From: an uncultured Prevotellaceae bacterium | Lineage (GTDB): Bacteria; Bacteroidota; Bacteroidia; Bacteroidales; Bacteroidaceae | DNA: 33,707 nucleotides | Assembly (NCBI GenBank): GCA_946184125.1 | Contig: CAMHEL010000022.1 | Coordinates: 1-33,707, forward strand | Reading direction: 5' to 3' | Shown: piece after piece, positions 7,551-14,325 of the stretch | Numbering within the stretch: position 1 is the first letter of the stretch | How the letters are laid out: each line of letters opens with the position of its first letter | Program-made: the position numbers and the translations under genes | Notes under the pieces: model-generated | Seen by the model: the letters and a program-made list of their open reading frames with translations, nothing else | The model's database searches: none | What the model was told of the DNA's origin: nothing

Positions 7551-9119
7551 ATGAAAAGGATATTGAATGTTTTGTTGCTGCTTTGTGCCGTGTTTTCCAC
7601 AGCAGATGTTGTGGGACAGCCCATCATGAGAACCCATGTGGAAAGCGGCGACGTGGAAGGCCTTCCCGAAGGCAATCTCGCTGTCTATAAGGCGATTCCC
7701 TATGCCGCACCACCAGTGGGGAAGTTGCGCTGGTGTGAGCCGCAGCCTCCCCAGCCGTGGGAGGGTGTGCTCAAGGCCGACGACTTCGGGCCGTGGCCAC
7801 CCCAGCCGTCGCGACGCGACGGCTCGCACCCCAAGATGAGTGAGGACTGCCTCTATCTCGGCATCGCCACTCCTGCTAAGTCGGTGAGCGACCGCCTGCC
7901 GGTGATGGTGTGGATACATGGCGGCGGCTTTCAGACCGAGCATTACGGTGGCGACCTGTGGCGTCTCCTCGCCCAGCGTGGCGTGGTGATTGTCAGCGTG
8001 GAATACCGCACCGGCGCACTCGGCTTCATGGCGCATCCCGAACTCACCAAGGAGTCGAAGACGGGGCATTCGGGCAACTACGGCCTCCTCGACCAGATCT
8101 TCGCCCTGAAATGGGTGCAGCGCAATATCGCGCAGTTTGGTGGCGACCCCTCCAATGTCACCATCTTCGGCGAGAGCGCGGGAGCCATCAGTTGCAGCAT
8201 CCTCTGCGCCTCGCCACTGGCCAAAGGCCTCTTCCATCGTGTCATCAGCCAGAGCGGTGGCTCCTTCGCCCCTTGGGAGGATGGCAGCAGGAGCCTCTTG
8301 GCCAATGCCTCGCAGAAAGGTGCTGAGCAACAGGGCCTGGCCTTCCAGAAACACCTGAAGAAGAAGTCCATCAAACAGATGCGCCAGATGGATGCCCTCG
8401 CCCTCGCCGGCGACAATGTGGGCTTCGGCGGTTTCTGGCCCTGTGTCGATGGCTATGTGATTACCGACGACCTCTACCGACTCTATGAGCGCGGCGAATA
8501 CAACGACGTGCCCGCCATCGTGATGACCAACAGCGACGAGGGCGTGCTCTTCTCACGCCCCGTGACTCCTGAGGCCTACAAGGGCACCGTGAAGGCGATG
8601 TTCGGACAGTTTGCCGACGAGGTGCTGAAAGCCTATCCGGGGAATACCGACGACGAGGCGTTCCACGCCAACTGCGATATGTTCCGTGATATGGGCTTCG
8701 CATGGCCGTCATTCGCATGGGTGAGCCTGCAGGCCAAGACGGGAAAGAGTCCTGCCTACGCCGCCTATCTCGCCCAGCCCTCCACACGCAGTTTCTCGCC
8801 CGACAAGCGCCGCAGGGGCGTCTCTCATGCCGACGACATCCTCTACCTCAACGGCGAGTTCCTCAGACAGCCTGACAAATATCCCGCAGAGGCTGCCGTG
8901 GCAGAAATCATGCAGCAGTACTGGGTGAACTTCGCCAAGACGGGCAACCCCAACGCCAAAGGCCTGCCCTACTGGCCCTCCTTCGACCCCTCAAAACCCA
9001 CCACGATGCAGTTTGCCAATGGTGCATCGCTCATTATGGTACCCAACCGTGAGCAAATCGAGGTCATCGACCGCATCTACAAATGGAAACGAGAGGAGAC
9101 CGAGAGCAAGAGAAAATAA
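7551..9119 (+). CDS. Secreted type B carboxylesterase
   Basis: A 522-residue alpha/beta hydrolase of the carboxylesterase/para-nitrobenzyl esterase family, with a signal peptide (residues 1-22, before QPIMRTH). Family landmarks in order: YKAIPYAAPPVGKLRW, SEDCLYLGI, VWIHGGGF (oxyanion hole), VSVEYRTGALGF, NYGLLDQIFALKWVQ, and the nucleophile elbow FGESAGA with Ser209. NSDEGVLF supplies Glu330 and GVSHADD supplies His426, completing the Ser/Glu/His triad. Length is normal, so it should be active. Family members hydrolyse carboxylic esters; in gut Bacteroidales relatives often remove acetyl or other ester groups from glycans, but the substrate cannot be read here. An SGNH hydrolase follows 67 nt downstream on the same strand. 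Confidence 0.9.
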   Translation: MKRILNVLLLLCAVFSTADVVGQPIMRTHVESGDVEGLPEGNLAVYKAIPYAAPPVGKLRWCEPQPPQPWEGVLKADDFGPWPPQPSRRDGSHPKMSEDCLYLGIATPAKSVSDRLPVMVWIHGGGFQTEHYGGDLWRLLAQRGVVIVSVEYRTGALGFMAHPELTKESKTGHSGNYGLLDQIFALKWVQRNIAQFGGDPSNVTIFGESAGAISCSILCASPLAKGLFHRVISQSGGSFAPWEDGSRSLLANASQKGAEQQGLAFQKHLKKKSIKQMRQMDALALAGDNVGFGGFWPCVDGYVITDDLYRLYERGEYNDVPAIVMTNSDEGVLFSRPVTPEAYKGTVKAMFGQFADEVLKAYPGNTDDEAFHANCDMFRDMGFAWPSFAWVSLQAKTGKSPAYAAYLAQPSTRSFSPDKRRRGVSHADDILYLNGEFLRQPDKYPAEAAVAEIMQQYWVNFAKTGNPNAKGLPYWPSFDPSKPTTMQFANGASLIMVPNREQIEVIDRIYKWKREETESKRK

Positions 9120-9186
9120 ATAATACTACATCACGCATCTGTTGATGCGACAACCATAAGTTAACGTCATCAATTCAGGAAAAGAC

Positions 9187-9921
9187 ATGAAAAAGATACT
9201 TCTGGCGGCTATCGTGCTGGCTGCCTTTTTGCCAAGTGCTTGGGCTCAGAATGTGCTCGACAGCATCGACGCCGTATACGACAAGGTATTAAAAGGCGAG
9301 GAGGTGGGCTCCGATGTCGTGGCCGACGCCCCCGACACCCAGCACCACCGCATCCTCCTCATCGGCGACTCCATGCTCGACGGTGTGGGACGCCGATTCA
9401 ATGACTATGCGGCCTACAACGGCCACACGCTCTACACCTCCATCTGGTATGGCTCCACCACCAAGAGCTGGGCATACACCACCGAACTGCCGCGCCTTAT
9501 GGAGAAGGTGAAGCCCACCTTCGTCATCGTATGCCTCGGCACCAACGACCTCGGCTATCACGACATCTCGTCACGCTCCGATGCCGTACAGGAAATCATG
9601 CGCGAGATTGGAAATGTACCCTTTATCTGGATAGGCCCGGTATCGCTGCGTACCGTCAGCAATGACCCGGGCATCGCCGATATGATTCGCCGCAATGTGG
9701 GGGCCGACCGCTTCTACGACAGCTACCACCTGCGCATCTCAAGGGCGGGCGACGGCATACATCCCACCTTCCCCGCCGCAGCACACTGGGTCGATGGCGT
9801 GGCACAGTGGATGAGCAGCCCCGAGGCAGCACACCCCATCATCATGCAAACACCCAATGCCTCTGTGCCTTTCAAAAACTACGAGACGCACAAGACAAGC
9901 TATAAAGGGAAGAAGAAGTGA
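9187..9921 (+). CDS. Secreted SGNH/GDSL-type hydrolase
   Basis: A 244-residue protein with signal peptide (residues 1-20, after AWA before QN). Block I is LIGDSMLDG with the catalytic Ser62; block III is CLGTNDLGYHD; block V is DGIHPT with the catalytic Asp and His. This completes the SGNH set. A Gly near YGSTTKSW likely serves block II. The family hydrolyses esters on lipids or carbohydrates (acetylesterases, lipases, wall-modifying enzymes). The gene follows the carboxylesterase on the same strand with no terminator between, so the two probably form a two-gene ester-hydrolase unit. It ends five bases before a perfect terminator palindrome. Confidence 0.85.
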   Translation: MKKILLAAIVLAAFLPSAWAQNVLDSIDAVYDKVLKGEEVGSDVVADAPDTQHHRILLIGDSMLDGVGRRFNDYAAYNGHTLYTSIWYGSTTKSWAYTTELPRLMEKVKPTFVIVCLGTNDLGYHDISSRSDAVQEIMREIGNVPFIWIGPVSLRTVSNDPGIADMIRRNVGADRFYDSYHLRISRAGDGIHPTFPAAAHWVDGVAQWMSSPEAAHPIIMQTPNASVPFKNYETHKTSYKGKKK

Positions 9922-9925
9922 AAAC

Positions 9926-9963
9926 AACAATCGGGGGATGCCCATGGGCATCCCCCGATTGTT
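9926..9963. terminator. Perfect 38-bp palindrome, terminator of the esterase operon
   Basis: The two halves are exact reverse complements, including GGGGGATGCCC and its mate. The palindrome starts five bases after the SGNH stop codon and runs into TTT. The T tract is shared with the first unit of the octamer array that follows, so array and terminator abut. Confidence 0.85.
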
Positions 9964-10217
9964 TAGGAGTTTTTTTGAGTTTGGGAGTTTTTTTGAGTTT
10001 GGGAGTTTTGGAGTTTTATGAGGGAGTTTAGGAGTTTGGTAGTTTAGGAGTTTAGACATATGCTTTGTGGGTTTCGGATGACTAAAGTCTAGGGTCTAAA
10101 GTCTAATTCTGGAGTTTGGTAGTTTAGAAGTTTAGACATATGTTTTGTGGGATTGGGAGAGTTTTGGAGTTCTGGAGTTTTTGAGGGAGTTTAGGAGTTT
10201 GGTAGTTTAGGAGTTTA
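9962..10217. repeat. Octamer array (TTTAGGAG) with repeated GACATATG leader units
   Basis: Repeated 8-nt units are interrupted three times by the same longer motif: TTTAGGAG, TTTGGTAG, TTTAGGAG, TTTAGACATATG, then C/TTTTGTGGG. Leader copies start at 10055, 10135 and 10218. The copy at 10055 is followed by ten unrelated bases and CTAAAGTC heptamers. The copy at 10135 carries only the first ten bases of the hairpin cassette (ATTGGGAGAG) before the octamers resume. Confidence 0.85.
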
Positions 10218-10376
10218 GACATATGTTTTGTGGGATTGGGAGAGAAATCCCCCGCATCAAATGTAGGGTCTTAGCTCGTCTAAGACCGCTGCACTATAAT
10301 GCTAACTTTTTCGGTCTTAGACGAGCTAAGCCCCTACGGATAAGTTCGAAAATCATCCATTTAGAAGCACATGGCC
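10218..10376 (+). repeat. Composite repeat, copy 1, with long inverted-repeat hairpin
   Basis: Left flank GACATATGTTTTGTGGG (10218-10234), a 133-bp cassette (10235-10367), right flank CACATGGCC (10368-10376). Inside the cassette, 26-bp arms at 10263-10288 and 10312-10337 are inverted with one mismatch, around a 23-nt loop. Each arm can also fold alone, GGTCTTAG pairing with CTAAG(A/C)CC around 5 nt. It is nearly identical to 32161-32320 in the same orientation. Confidence 0.9.
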
Positions 10377-10502
10377 TAAAGTCTAAAGCCTAAAGTCTAA
10401 AGTCTAAAGTCTAAAGTCTAAAGCCTAAAGTCTAAAGTCTAAAGTCTAAAGTCTAAGGTCTAAAGTCTAAGGTCTAAAGTCTAAGGTCTAAAGTCCAAAG
10501 TA
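10377..10502. repeat. Heptamer array, consensus TAAAGTC, 18 units
   Basis: Eighteen contiguous 7-nt units (mostly TAAAGTC, with TAAAGCC, TAAGGTC and a last CAAAGTA) run without a gap. The unit has TAA on plus and TAG on minus; as 7 is not a multiple of 3, all six frames close within three units. The array runs into the 3' end of the minus-strand gene at 10481 and supplies its stop. Confidence 0.95.
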
Positions 10503-10981
10503 TCCTCTTCGTCTTCTATAGTCTCTGTTGCTTCTTGTATTCCTTCTATAGCTACTGGGTCTGAATACTCTTCTGTTTCTGGCCTTGGTTGATTGATGGG
10601 GCGGTTGGGGTCAGAATAAACACATCTACTAAAAGCCACGCATGCTATAAAGCAGAGTATGCAGATACCTATTGAAATAATGCCGCCATAGGTGCTCTCA
10701 TAATTATTGAATTCCTTATAAAGCCATGGAATCACGCAGCATAGCATAATAATAAACAAAAACACTTGAATGATTCCATAACCTACCAATCCCGTTCCAC
10801 ATGCACCAGCAGGTAAGTTGGCATCAGCAGAAACCGCACTCATATAATTCATCATATTTAGGAAAATAGTTATTCCTGCGAGAAATCTTGCAGTAACCAA
10901 TCCTTTTGGCGTCTCGTCTTCTTCCACGATACCATCTTCTTCCATGGTTTCGTCTTCTTTCTTGATTTCGTCATCTTTCAT
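10481..10981 (-). CDS. Unknown membrane protein with acidic ends
   Basis: I do not recognise this 166-residue protein. Residues 1-25 are highly acidic/lysine-rich (KDDEIKKEDETMEEDG). About three hydrophobic segments follow (around 30-50, 66-90 and 100-118), with cysteines in and near them. After this comes a Pro/Glu-rich acidic tail. It would be an integral inner-membrane protein. The last residues (about LDFRP) and the TAG stop are encoded by the TAAAGTC array, so the original C-terminus may have been lost or extended. No SD sequence or operon partner is evident. Confidence 0.55.
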   Translation of the reverse strand: MKDDEIKKEDETMEEDGIVEEDETPKGLVTARFLAGITIFLNMMNYMSAVSADANLPAGACGTGLVGYGIIQVFLFIIMLCCVIPWLYKEFNNYESTYGGIISIGICILCFIACVAFSRCVYSDPNRPINQPRPETEEYSDPVAIEGIQEATETIEDEEDTLDFRP

Positions 10982-11045
10982 GATTGTTGGTTTTTTTTGT
11001 TAGACGTGTTATTATGTAAACTATCTTTTCTTTCCTGTTGTTCTT

Positions 11046-11127
11046 TATAGGTGGGTCCTATCAATTTTGTCGAGGCGAGAAACGACACTTCATGTCGCCA
11101 TGCCGGAATGAATAGAACCCACCTATA
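11046..11127. repeat. 82-bp intergenic inverted-repeat structure
   Basis: TATAGGTGGGT at 11046-11056 pairs exactly with 11117-11127; after one mismatch CTAT pairs with ATAG. The loop holds a second stem, CGACA/TGTCG, near 11083-11097. It lies between ndk and the membrane-protein gene, both minus strand. It could be a structured RNA leader, a terminator without a U-tract, or a small element with inverted ends. Confidence 0.55.
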
Positions 11128-11188
11128 ATATAATACTTAATTTGAATGAAAAGTAAACTATGAAAGTATAACGAAATATTGGAAAATT

Positions 11189-11233
11189 TGTCTAAGCTCC
11201 CAAACTCCCCAAACTTCTCAGTAATCCTAAACT
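11189..11233 (-). repeat. Octamer array downstream of ndk
   Basis: On the minus strand, reading away from the ndk stop, the sequence steps through AAGTTTAGGATT, AAGTTTGGGG, AGTTTGGGAG and CTTAGACA. This is the same degenerate TTTAGGAG-to-TTTAGACA order as the other octamer arrays. It starts about ten bases past the stop codon. Confidence 0.6.
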
Positions 11234-11242
11234 TGAAAATCT

Positions 11243-11707
11243 TTACTTTGCCTCACCCTCACCATAGATGAAGGGGAAAGTACAGCTGGGGTAGTCGAAA
11301 ATTTCCTCGTCGCGGAAGAAACGCTTCAGTTCTATCTCTGCGTTCGAGGTGGAGTCGCTGGCATGGACGATGTTCTGCTGATTGCTCATCGAATAGTCGC
11401 CTCGGATGGTGCCGGGGGCTGCCTCCCTGCCGTTGGTGGAACCCGTCATGGTGCGTACCACCTGCACGGCATCCACACCCTCAAGGGCAAGGGCAACTAC
11501 TGGAGAGGCCTGCATGGAAGCAGCCAACGAGGGAAAGAAAGGACGGTCGACAAGGTGGGCATAATGCTCGCGCAGAATTTCGTCGGACAACTGCATCATC
11601 TTCATGCCTGCCACGCGAAGTCCGCGGCGCTCAAAACGATTCACTATCTCACCAATCAACTGGCGCTGAACACAACTGGGCTTCAGCAATACTAATGTTT
11701 TTTCCAT
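11243..11707 (-). CDS. ndk: Nucleoside diphosphate kinase
   Basis: A 154-residue cytoplasmic enzyme that moves the gamma phosphate between nucleoside tri- and diphosphates through a phosphohistidine. Family marks: start EKTLVLLKPSCVQR, RFERRGL, HYAHLVDRPFFPSL, RTMTGSTNGREAAPGTIRGDY and the active-site segment NIVHASDS with His115. The C-terminus EEIFDYPSC is also usual. Length matches the family. It has its own minus-7 box and no obvious operon partner. Confidence 0.97.
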   Translation of the reverse strand: MEKTLVLLKPSCVQRQLIGEIVNRFERRGLRVAGMKMMQLSDEILREHYAHLVDRPFFPSLAASMQASPVVALALEGVDAVQVVRTMTGSTNGREAAPGTIRGDYSMSNQQNIVHASDSTSNAEIELKRFFRDEEIFDYPSCTFPFIYGEGEAK

Positions 11708-11744
11708 AAGATCAAACTTTTAAATGTGAAACATGAATTTTCCG

Positions 11745-11752
11745 CAAATATA
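11745..11752 (-). promoter_or_regulatory. Minus-7 box of ndk
   Basis: TATATTTG on the minus strand fits TAnnTTTG and is followed by CGG. It lies about 38 nt before the ndk ATG. No minus-33 TTTG at the usual spacing is visible. Confidence 0.45.
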
Positions 11753-11774
11753 GACAAAAATTCTGATAATAATT

Positions 11775-11821
11775 AGGTTTTAGGTTTGAGATTTGAGGTT
11801 TATAATTTGATTTGAGGTTTG
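11775..11821 (+). repeat. Heptamer array, consensus AGGTTTG, at the left edge of the phage remnant
   Basis: Seven units with period 7 (one shortened to 5 nt): AGGTTTT, AGGTTTG, AGATTTG, AGGTTTA, TAATTTG, ATTTG, AGGTTTG. Phage-like coding sequence begins at the next base. Short arrays of the same unit mark the end of the radical SAM gene. Confidence 0.8.
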
Positions 11822-11946
11822 AGAACCACTATATTGTGGAAACTTGCCCTCAGGACGACGCGACCTACAGCATCAGCCTCGAGAACAACGGCGAGCCGAC
11901 GGTCTATCCCGGCAAGCCTTCCTCATCATCGAGTTCAACACCGTAA
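11821..11946 (+). pseudogene. 3' end of a phage tail protein gene
   Basis: In one frame the sequence reads as about 41 residues ending DDATYSISLENNGEPTVYPG, a Ser run, TP and TAA at 11944. It begins directly at the heptamer array, with no start codon or upstream body, so only the C-terminus of the gene remains. Its position just before a tail chaperone pair and a tape measure gene is that of the major tail tube protein; this identity is inferred from gene order. Confidence 0.5.
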
Positions 11947-11955
11947 TAACATCCC

Positions 11956-12267
11956 ATGGCAAAAGTTGAGATTACAGTGAACGGCGTGGCATACCCCTGT
12001 AGGCAGACTATGGGGGCTATGCTGCGTTTCAAGCGTGAGACTGGCAGGGAGGTGACGGAGATCCGGGGCGACATCTCGGACTACTGCACCTACCTTTGGT
12101 GCTGCGTGTGCTCCGCCTCGAAGCATGACGGCCTTGACTTCGACCTGTCGCTGATGGACTTCGCCGACAGCATCAGTCCTGAGGACATCCAGGCATGGAC
12201 GGCCACTCTGAACGAAGGCGGTGCGGAGTCTGAGGATGACGGCGAAAAAAAAAGCCAGCCACAATAG
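11956..12267 (+). CDS. Phage tail assembly chaperone, short form (gpG-like)
   Basis: A 103-residue protein (MAKVEITVNGVAYPC start) with a core around RFKRETGREVTEI and an acidic C-terminus. Its place between a tail protein end and a tape measure gene, and the A9 run before its stop, match the lambda G gene in layout. There the short product and its frameshifted extension bind the tape measure during tail assembly. Sequence similarity across phages is normally low, so the call rests on order and architecture. The rest of the phage is absent here, so the gene is probably a relic even though the frame is intact. Confidence 0.65.
   Translation: MAKVEITVNGVAYPCRQTMGAMLRFKRETGREVTEIRGDISDYCTYLWCCVCSASKHDGLDFDLSLMDFADSISPEDIQAWTATLNEGGAESEDDGEKKSQPQ
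12245..12253 (+). promoter_or_regulatory. -1 ribosomal frameshift site (A9 run)
   Basis: Nine A residues lie in frame as ..GAA AAA AAA AGC, giving the slippery heptamer A AAA AAA in the zero frame. The zero-frame TAG follows four codons later at 12265. Slipping back one base opens a 106-codon frame ending at 12572. I see no obvious pseudoknot by eye. Confidence 0.7.
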
Positions 12268-12572
12268 CTGAGCTTCTCGGCCATGCGCTTGGTTGCATCG
12301 GCCTGTCGCTTGACGACTTCTGCCGCCTGACCCCTGACGAGTTCGGTGCGGTGTGCAAGTCATGGCACGAGATGCGTGAGGGCGACATGCACGACAGCTG
12401 GGAGCGGATGCGGATGCTTGCTACGATATGCATCCAGCCTCACATCAAGGGGAAGATTACTCCTGAGAAACTTCTGCCTTTCCCCTGGGAGAAGAGCAAA
12501 AAAAAGGCCGAGGCACCCAAGGTGTCGGCGGAAGAGGCGAGGAAGAGGTTTGAGCGGCTGGTGGGAGGTTAG
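12252..12572 (+). CDS. -1 frame extension of the tail chaperone (gpGT-like T domain)
   Basis: Reading the -1 frame from 12252 gives KPATIAELLGHALG, DDFCRLTPDEFGAVCKSW, then REGDMHDSWERMRMLATICIQPH and a Lys-rich C-terminus ending RFERLVGG. There is no good independent start codon near the beginning: the first ATG (12369) and an alternative GTG are deep inside a continuous helix-rich region. The full product from 11956 by slippage would be 205 residues. The LTPDEF and DSWERMR segments look like those of small phage tail proteins that follow G-type proteins. Expression by frameshifting is inferred. Confidence 0.6.
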   Translation, partial: KPATIAELLGHALGCIGLSLDDFCRLTPDEFGAVCKSWHEMREGDMHDSWERMRMLATICIQPHIKGKITPEKLLPFPWEKSKKKAEAPKVSAEEARKRFERLVGG

Positions 12573-12581
12573 AGCTTAACC

Positions 12582-12776
12582 CTAAGTGTTGAATCTTGGG
12601 CCGCCCGTTCCGTAGAAGAAAGCATATCCGCTTGTCACGAGCGTTGTCAGAAAGGAATAAGCCGACAAATCGGCATTTAAAACGAGCAGTCCAACGAACG
12701 TCAGAATAAAAGATATCGGGCATACTATTACACAAATGGTGTAAATCCATGCGAGAATGTATTTTATCGTTTTCAT
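12582..12776 (-). CDS. Small two-helix membrane protein inside the tail module
   Basis: A 64-residue protein on the strand opposite the tail genes. Two hydrophobic segments (about 5-33 and 38-56) indicate a small inner-membrane protein; I recognise no family. The start is well supported: GGAGGTGAT, a nine-base match to the 16S anti-Shine-Dalgarno, ends directly at the ATG. Such sequences are uncommon in Bacteroidetes. A minus-7 box TAAATTTG lies at 12799-12806. It fills the gap between the chaperone extension and the tape measure gene. Position, orientation and own signals suggest a phage moron (lysogenic-conversion gene); superinfection exclusion is one possibility, not shown. Confidence 0.55.
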   Translation of the reverse strand: MKTIKYILAWIYTICVIVCPISFILTFVGLLVLNADLSAYSFLTTLVTSGYAFFYGTGGPRFNT

Positions 12777-12798
12777 ATCACCTCCGTTTTTGTTGCCG

Positions 12799-12806
12799 CA
12801 AATTTA
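12799..12806 (-). promoter_or_regulatory. Minus-7 box of the small membrane protein
   Basis: TAAATTTG followed by CGG on the minus strand fits the Bacteroidetes consensus, 23 nt before the ATG. No proper minus-33 element is seen. Confidence 0.4.
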
Positions 12807-12848
12807 ATCATTTCTATAATAAGGAGACATTTTTTCTGAGAATCTATC

Positions 12849-13286
12849 ATGCCAGACGTAAGATTTAACATATCTGTAAATGTTGACGGTCAGAATGTGA
12901 TTGTGAGAGCTTCGGCAGAGGCCAGGGAGCTCGCCAGGAATCTTGATGCCGTGGCGAGTGAGCGTCCTGGGATGCGAGACATGCTGATAAGGTTCAACCA
13001 GATAGGCGAATCTTTCAAGAATCTGACGACAGGTCTACAGCAGTTGACGGGTGTGATGAGCACCTACACGGCTGCGCACAACACCCAGGTAGAGGCCGAG
13101 ACCCGCCTGATGACGGTGATGCGTGAGAGGATGGGTGCCTCGGAGAAGGACCTTAATGTTTTGAGCGTAGCATTAAGAGGCCTTATGATAGCTACTGTCG
13201 TTGGAGCCGCTCTTGCGGCTCTCGGGGCTATGATTTATGCCATAACGAGTAGCTCCAGAAAGGCCGCAGATGGAGCAGATGATTAA
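12849..13286 (+). pseudogene. Truncated phage tail tape measure protein
   Basis: The frame encodes 145 residues. It starts MPDVRFNISVNVDGQ, then a helix-rich region with NQIGESFKNL and TRLMTVMRERMGASEKDL, followed by a hydrophobic segment (GLMIATVVGAALAALGAMIY) and an abrupt end. Tape measure proteins are several hundred to over a thousand residues, begin this way, and have such hydrophobic segments much later. The gene therefore seems to have lost its 3' end and perhaps an internal part between ERMGAS and ALRGL. The TAA at 13286 comes five bases before a TAAAGTC array. Confidence 0.6.
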
Positions 13287-13290
13287 GGCA

Positions 13291-13360
13291 TAGCATCTAA
13301 AAACTAAAGTCTAAATCCTAAAGTCTAAGGTCTAAAGCCTAAAGTCTAAAGTCTAAAAAC
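13291..13360. repeat. Heptamer array (TAAAGTC) between convergent genes
   Basis: Ten contiguous 7-nt units (TAGCATC, TAAAAAC, TAAAGTC, TAAATCC, TAAAGTC, TAAGGTC, TAAAGCC, TAAAGTC twice, TAAAAAC). They fill the space from the tape measure stop to the stop codon of the minus-strand transporter; the last base of the array is the first of that stop (CTA on plus, 13360-13362). Confidence 0.92.
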
Positions 13361-14313
13361 TACCGTTTTTTGTCGTGAAACCAGATTTCGATGGAGTTGA
13401 TGATGTTTTGCCAGAGGATGTAGCAGCCGGGACCCACCGAACTGAGCGGGTCGAGATAGGTGTAGGCTATCCAGATGGCGAAGTTGGTGTTTTTCTGTCC
13501 GAGGGCCTGGCCGGCCTCCTGCGTGCGGTGGAAGAAATGGCCGAGATAGCGCCCCACGGCAAACTGCACGAGGCACAACACGAGGCCCAGTCCGGCGATG
13601 ACTAATAGGAAGGGGGCACCAGTGTCCGCGTGGCAGATGTTCTTCACCGTGGTGCCGGTGACGATGGCCAGCGAGAGGCCCCACATATAGAACGAGAGGT
13701 CGCGGATGGCCACGATGCGGCGGTGGAGCGGTTGGATGAAGTGCTTCACCACATAGGCGAGTGCCATGGGCACCACAAGCACCAGACATACCTTGTAGAG
13801 GATGAGCAGGAAGGCCTCGGTGAAGTCCATGCCCGCTGTGGTGCCGATGAGGGTGAAGCACAGCGGCACCATGATGGCGGTAAGCAGGTTGGAAAGGAAG
13901 GTGTAGGATGTCATTTCCTCGAGGTTGCCGCCCAGTTTTCCCGTCACCACGGCCGCTGCCGCCGCACAGGGGCCGATGGCGCACGTCAGCACCGACTCCA
14001 TGAGGATGAGCCGCCGGCCCGAGAGATGGAAGGCCAGCACGATGGCGACGATGCCCACTACGAAGAGCACTTGGAAGAGCCCCACCCACCCATGCCATGC
14101 CACAGGCCTCAGCCGCCGGAAGTCGACCTTGCAGAAAGTGACGAAGAGGATGAGGAACATGAACAGCGGGAAGATGTCGTCGATGATGGGTCCGAGAACG
14201 TCGGATGCCCCCTCGAGGCCCGGCGTGAGAGCGAAGAGGAAATAAATGACGGCGCCCGCGGCCATTGCCACGGGCAGCGTCCATTCCTTGAGGAAAGCCA
14301 TCAGTGCCTTCAT
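13360..14313 (-). CDS. BASS-family (bile acid:sodium symporter-like) transporter
   Basis: A 317-residue integral membrane protein with about nine or ten hydrophobic helices. Matching features of the bile acid:sodium symporter superfamily are the N-terminal PLFMFLILFVTF region, the broken-helix segment LTCAIGPCAAAAAVVTGKLGGN with its Gly/Pro and small residues, and the second crossing region near KNTNFAIWIAYTYLDPLSSVGPGCYILWQN. Family members carry organic anions or vitamins with sodium; the substrate here is unknown, and bile acid is not implied. It starts 12 nt after the OPT gene stop, so the two transporters are most likely co-transcribed. Its stop abuts a heptamer array, though the length looks complete. 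Confidence 0.8.
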   Translation of the reverse strand: MKALMAFLKEWTLPVAMAAGAVIYFLFALTPGLEGASDVLGPIIDDIFPLFMFLILFVTFCKVDFRRLRPVAWHGWVGLFQVLFVVGIVAIVLAFHLSGRRLILMESVLTCAIGPCAAAAAVVTGKLGGNLEEMTSYTFLSNLLTAIMVPLCFTLIGTTAGMDFTEAFLLILYKVCLVLVVPMALAYVVKHFIQPLHRRIVAIRDLSFYMWGLSLAIVTGTTVKNICHADTGAPFLLVIAGLGLVLCLVQFAVGRYLGHFFHRTQEAGQALGQKNTNFAIWIAYTYLDPLSSVGPGCYILWQNIINSIEIWFHDKKR

Positions 14314-14325
14314 GCGTTATGCCGG

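Noticed and set aside
10377..10502. Possible CRISPR or telomere-like repeat
   Set aside because: Units of 7 nt with no spacers cannot be CRISPR. The likeness of TTTAGGAG and TAAAGTC to eukaryotic telomere units is superficial, and the arrays are internal and many.
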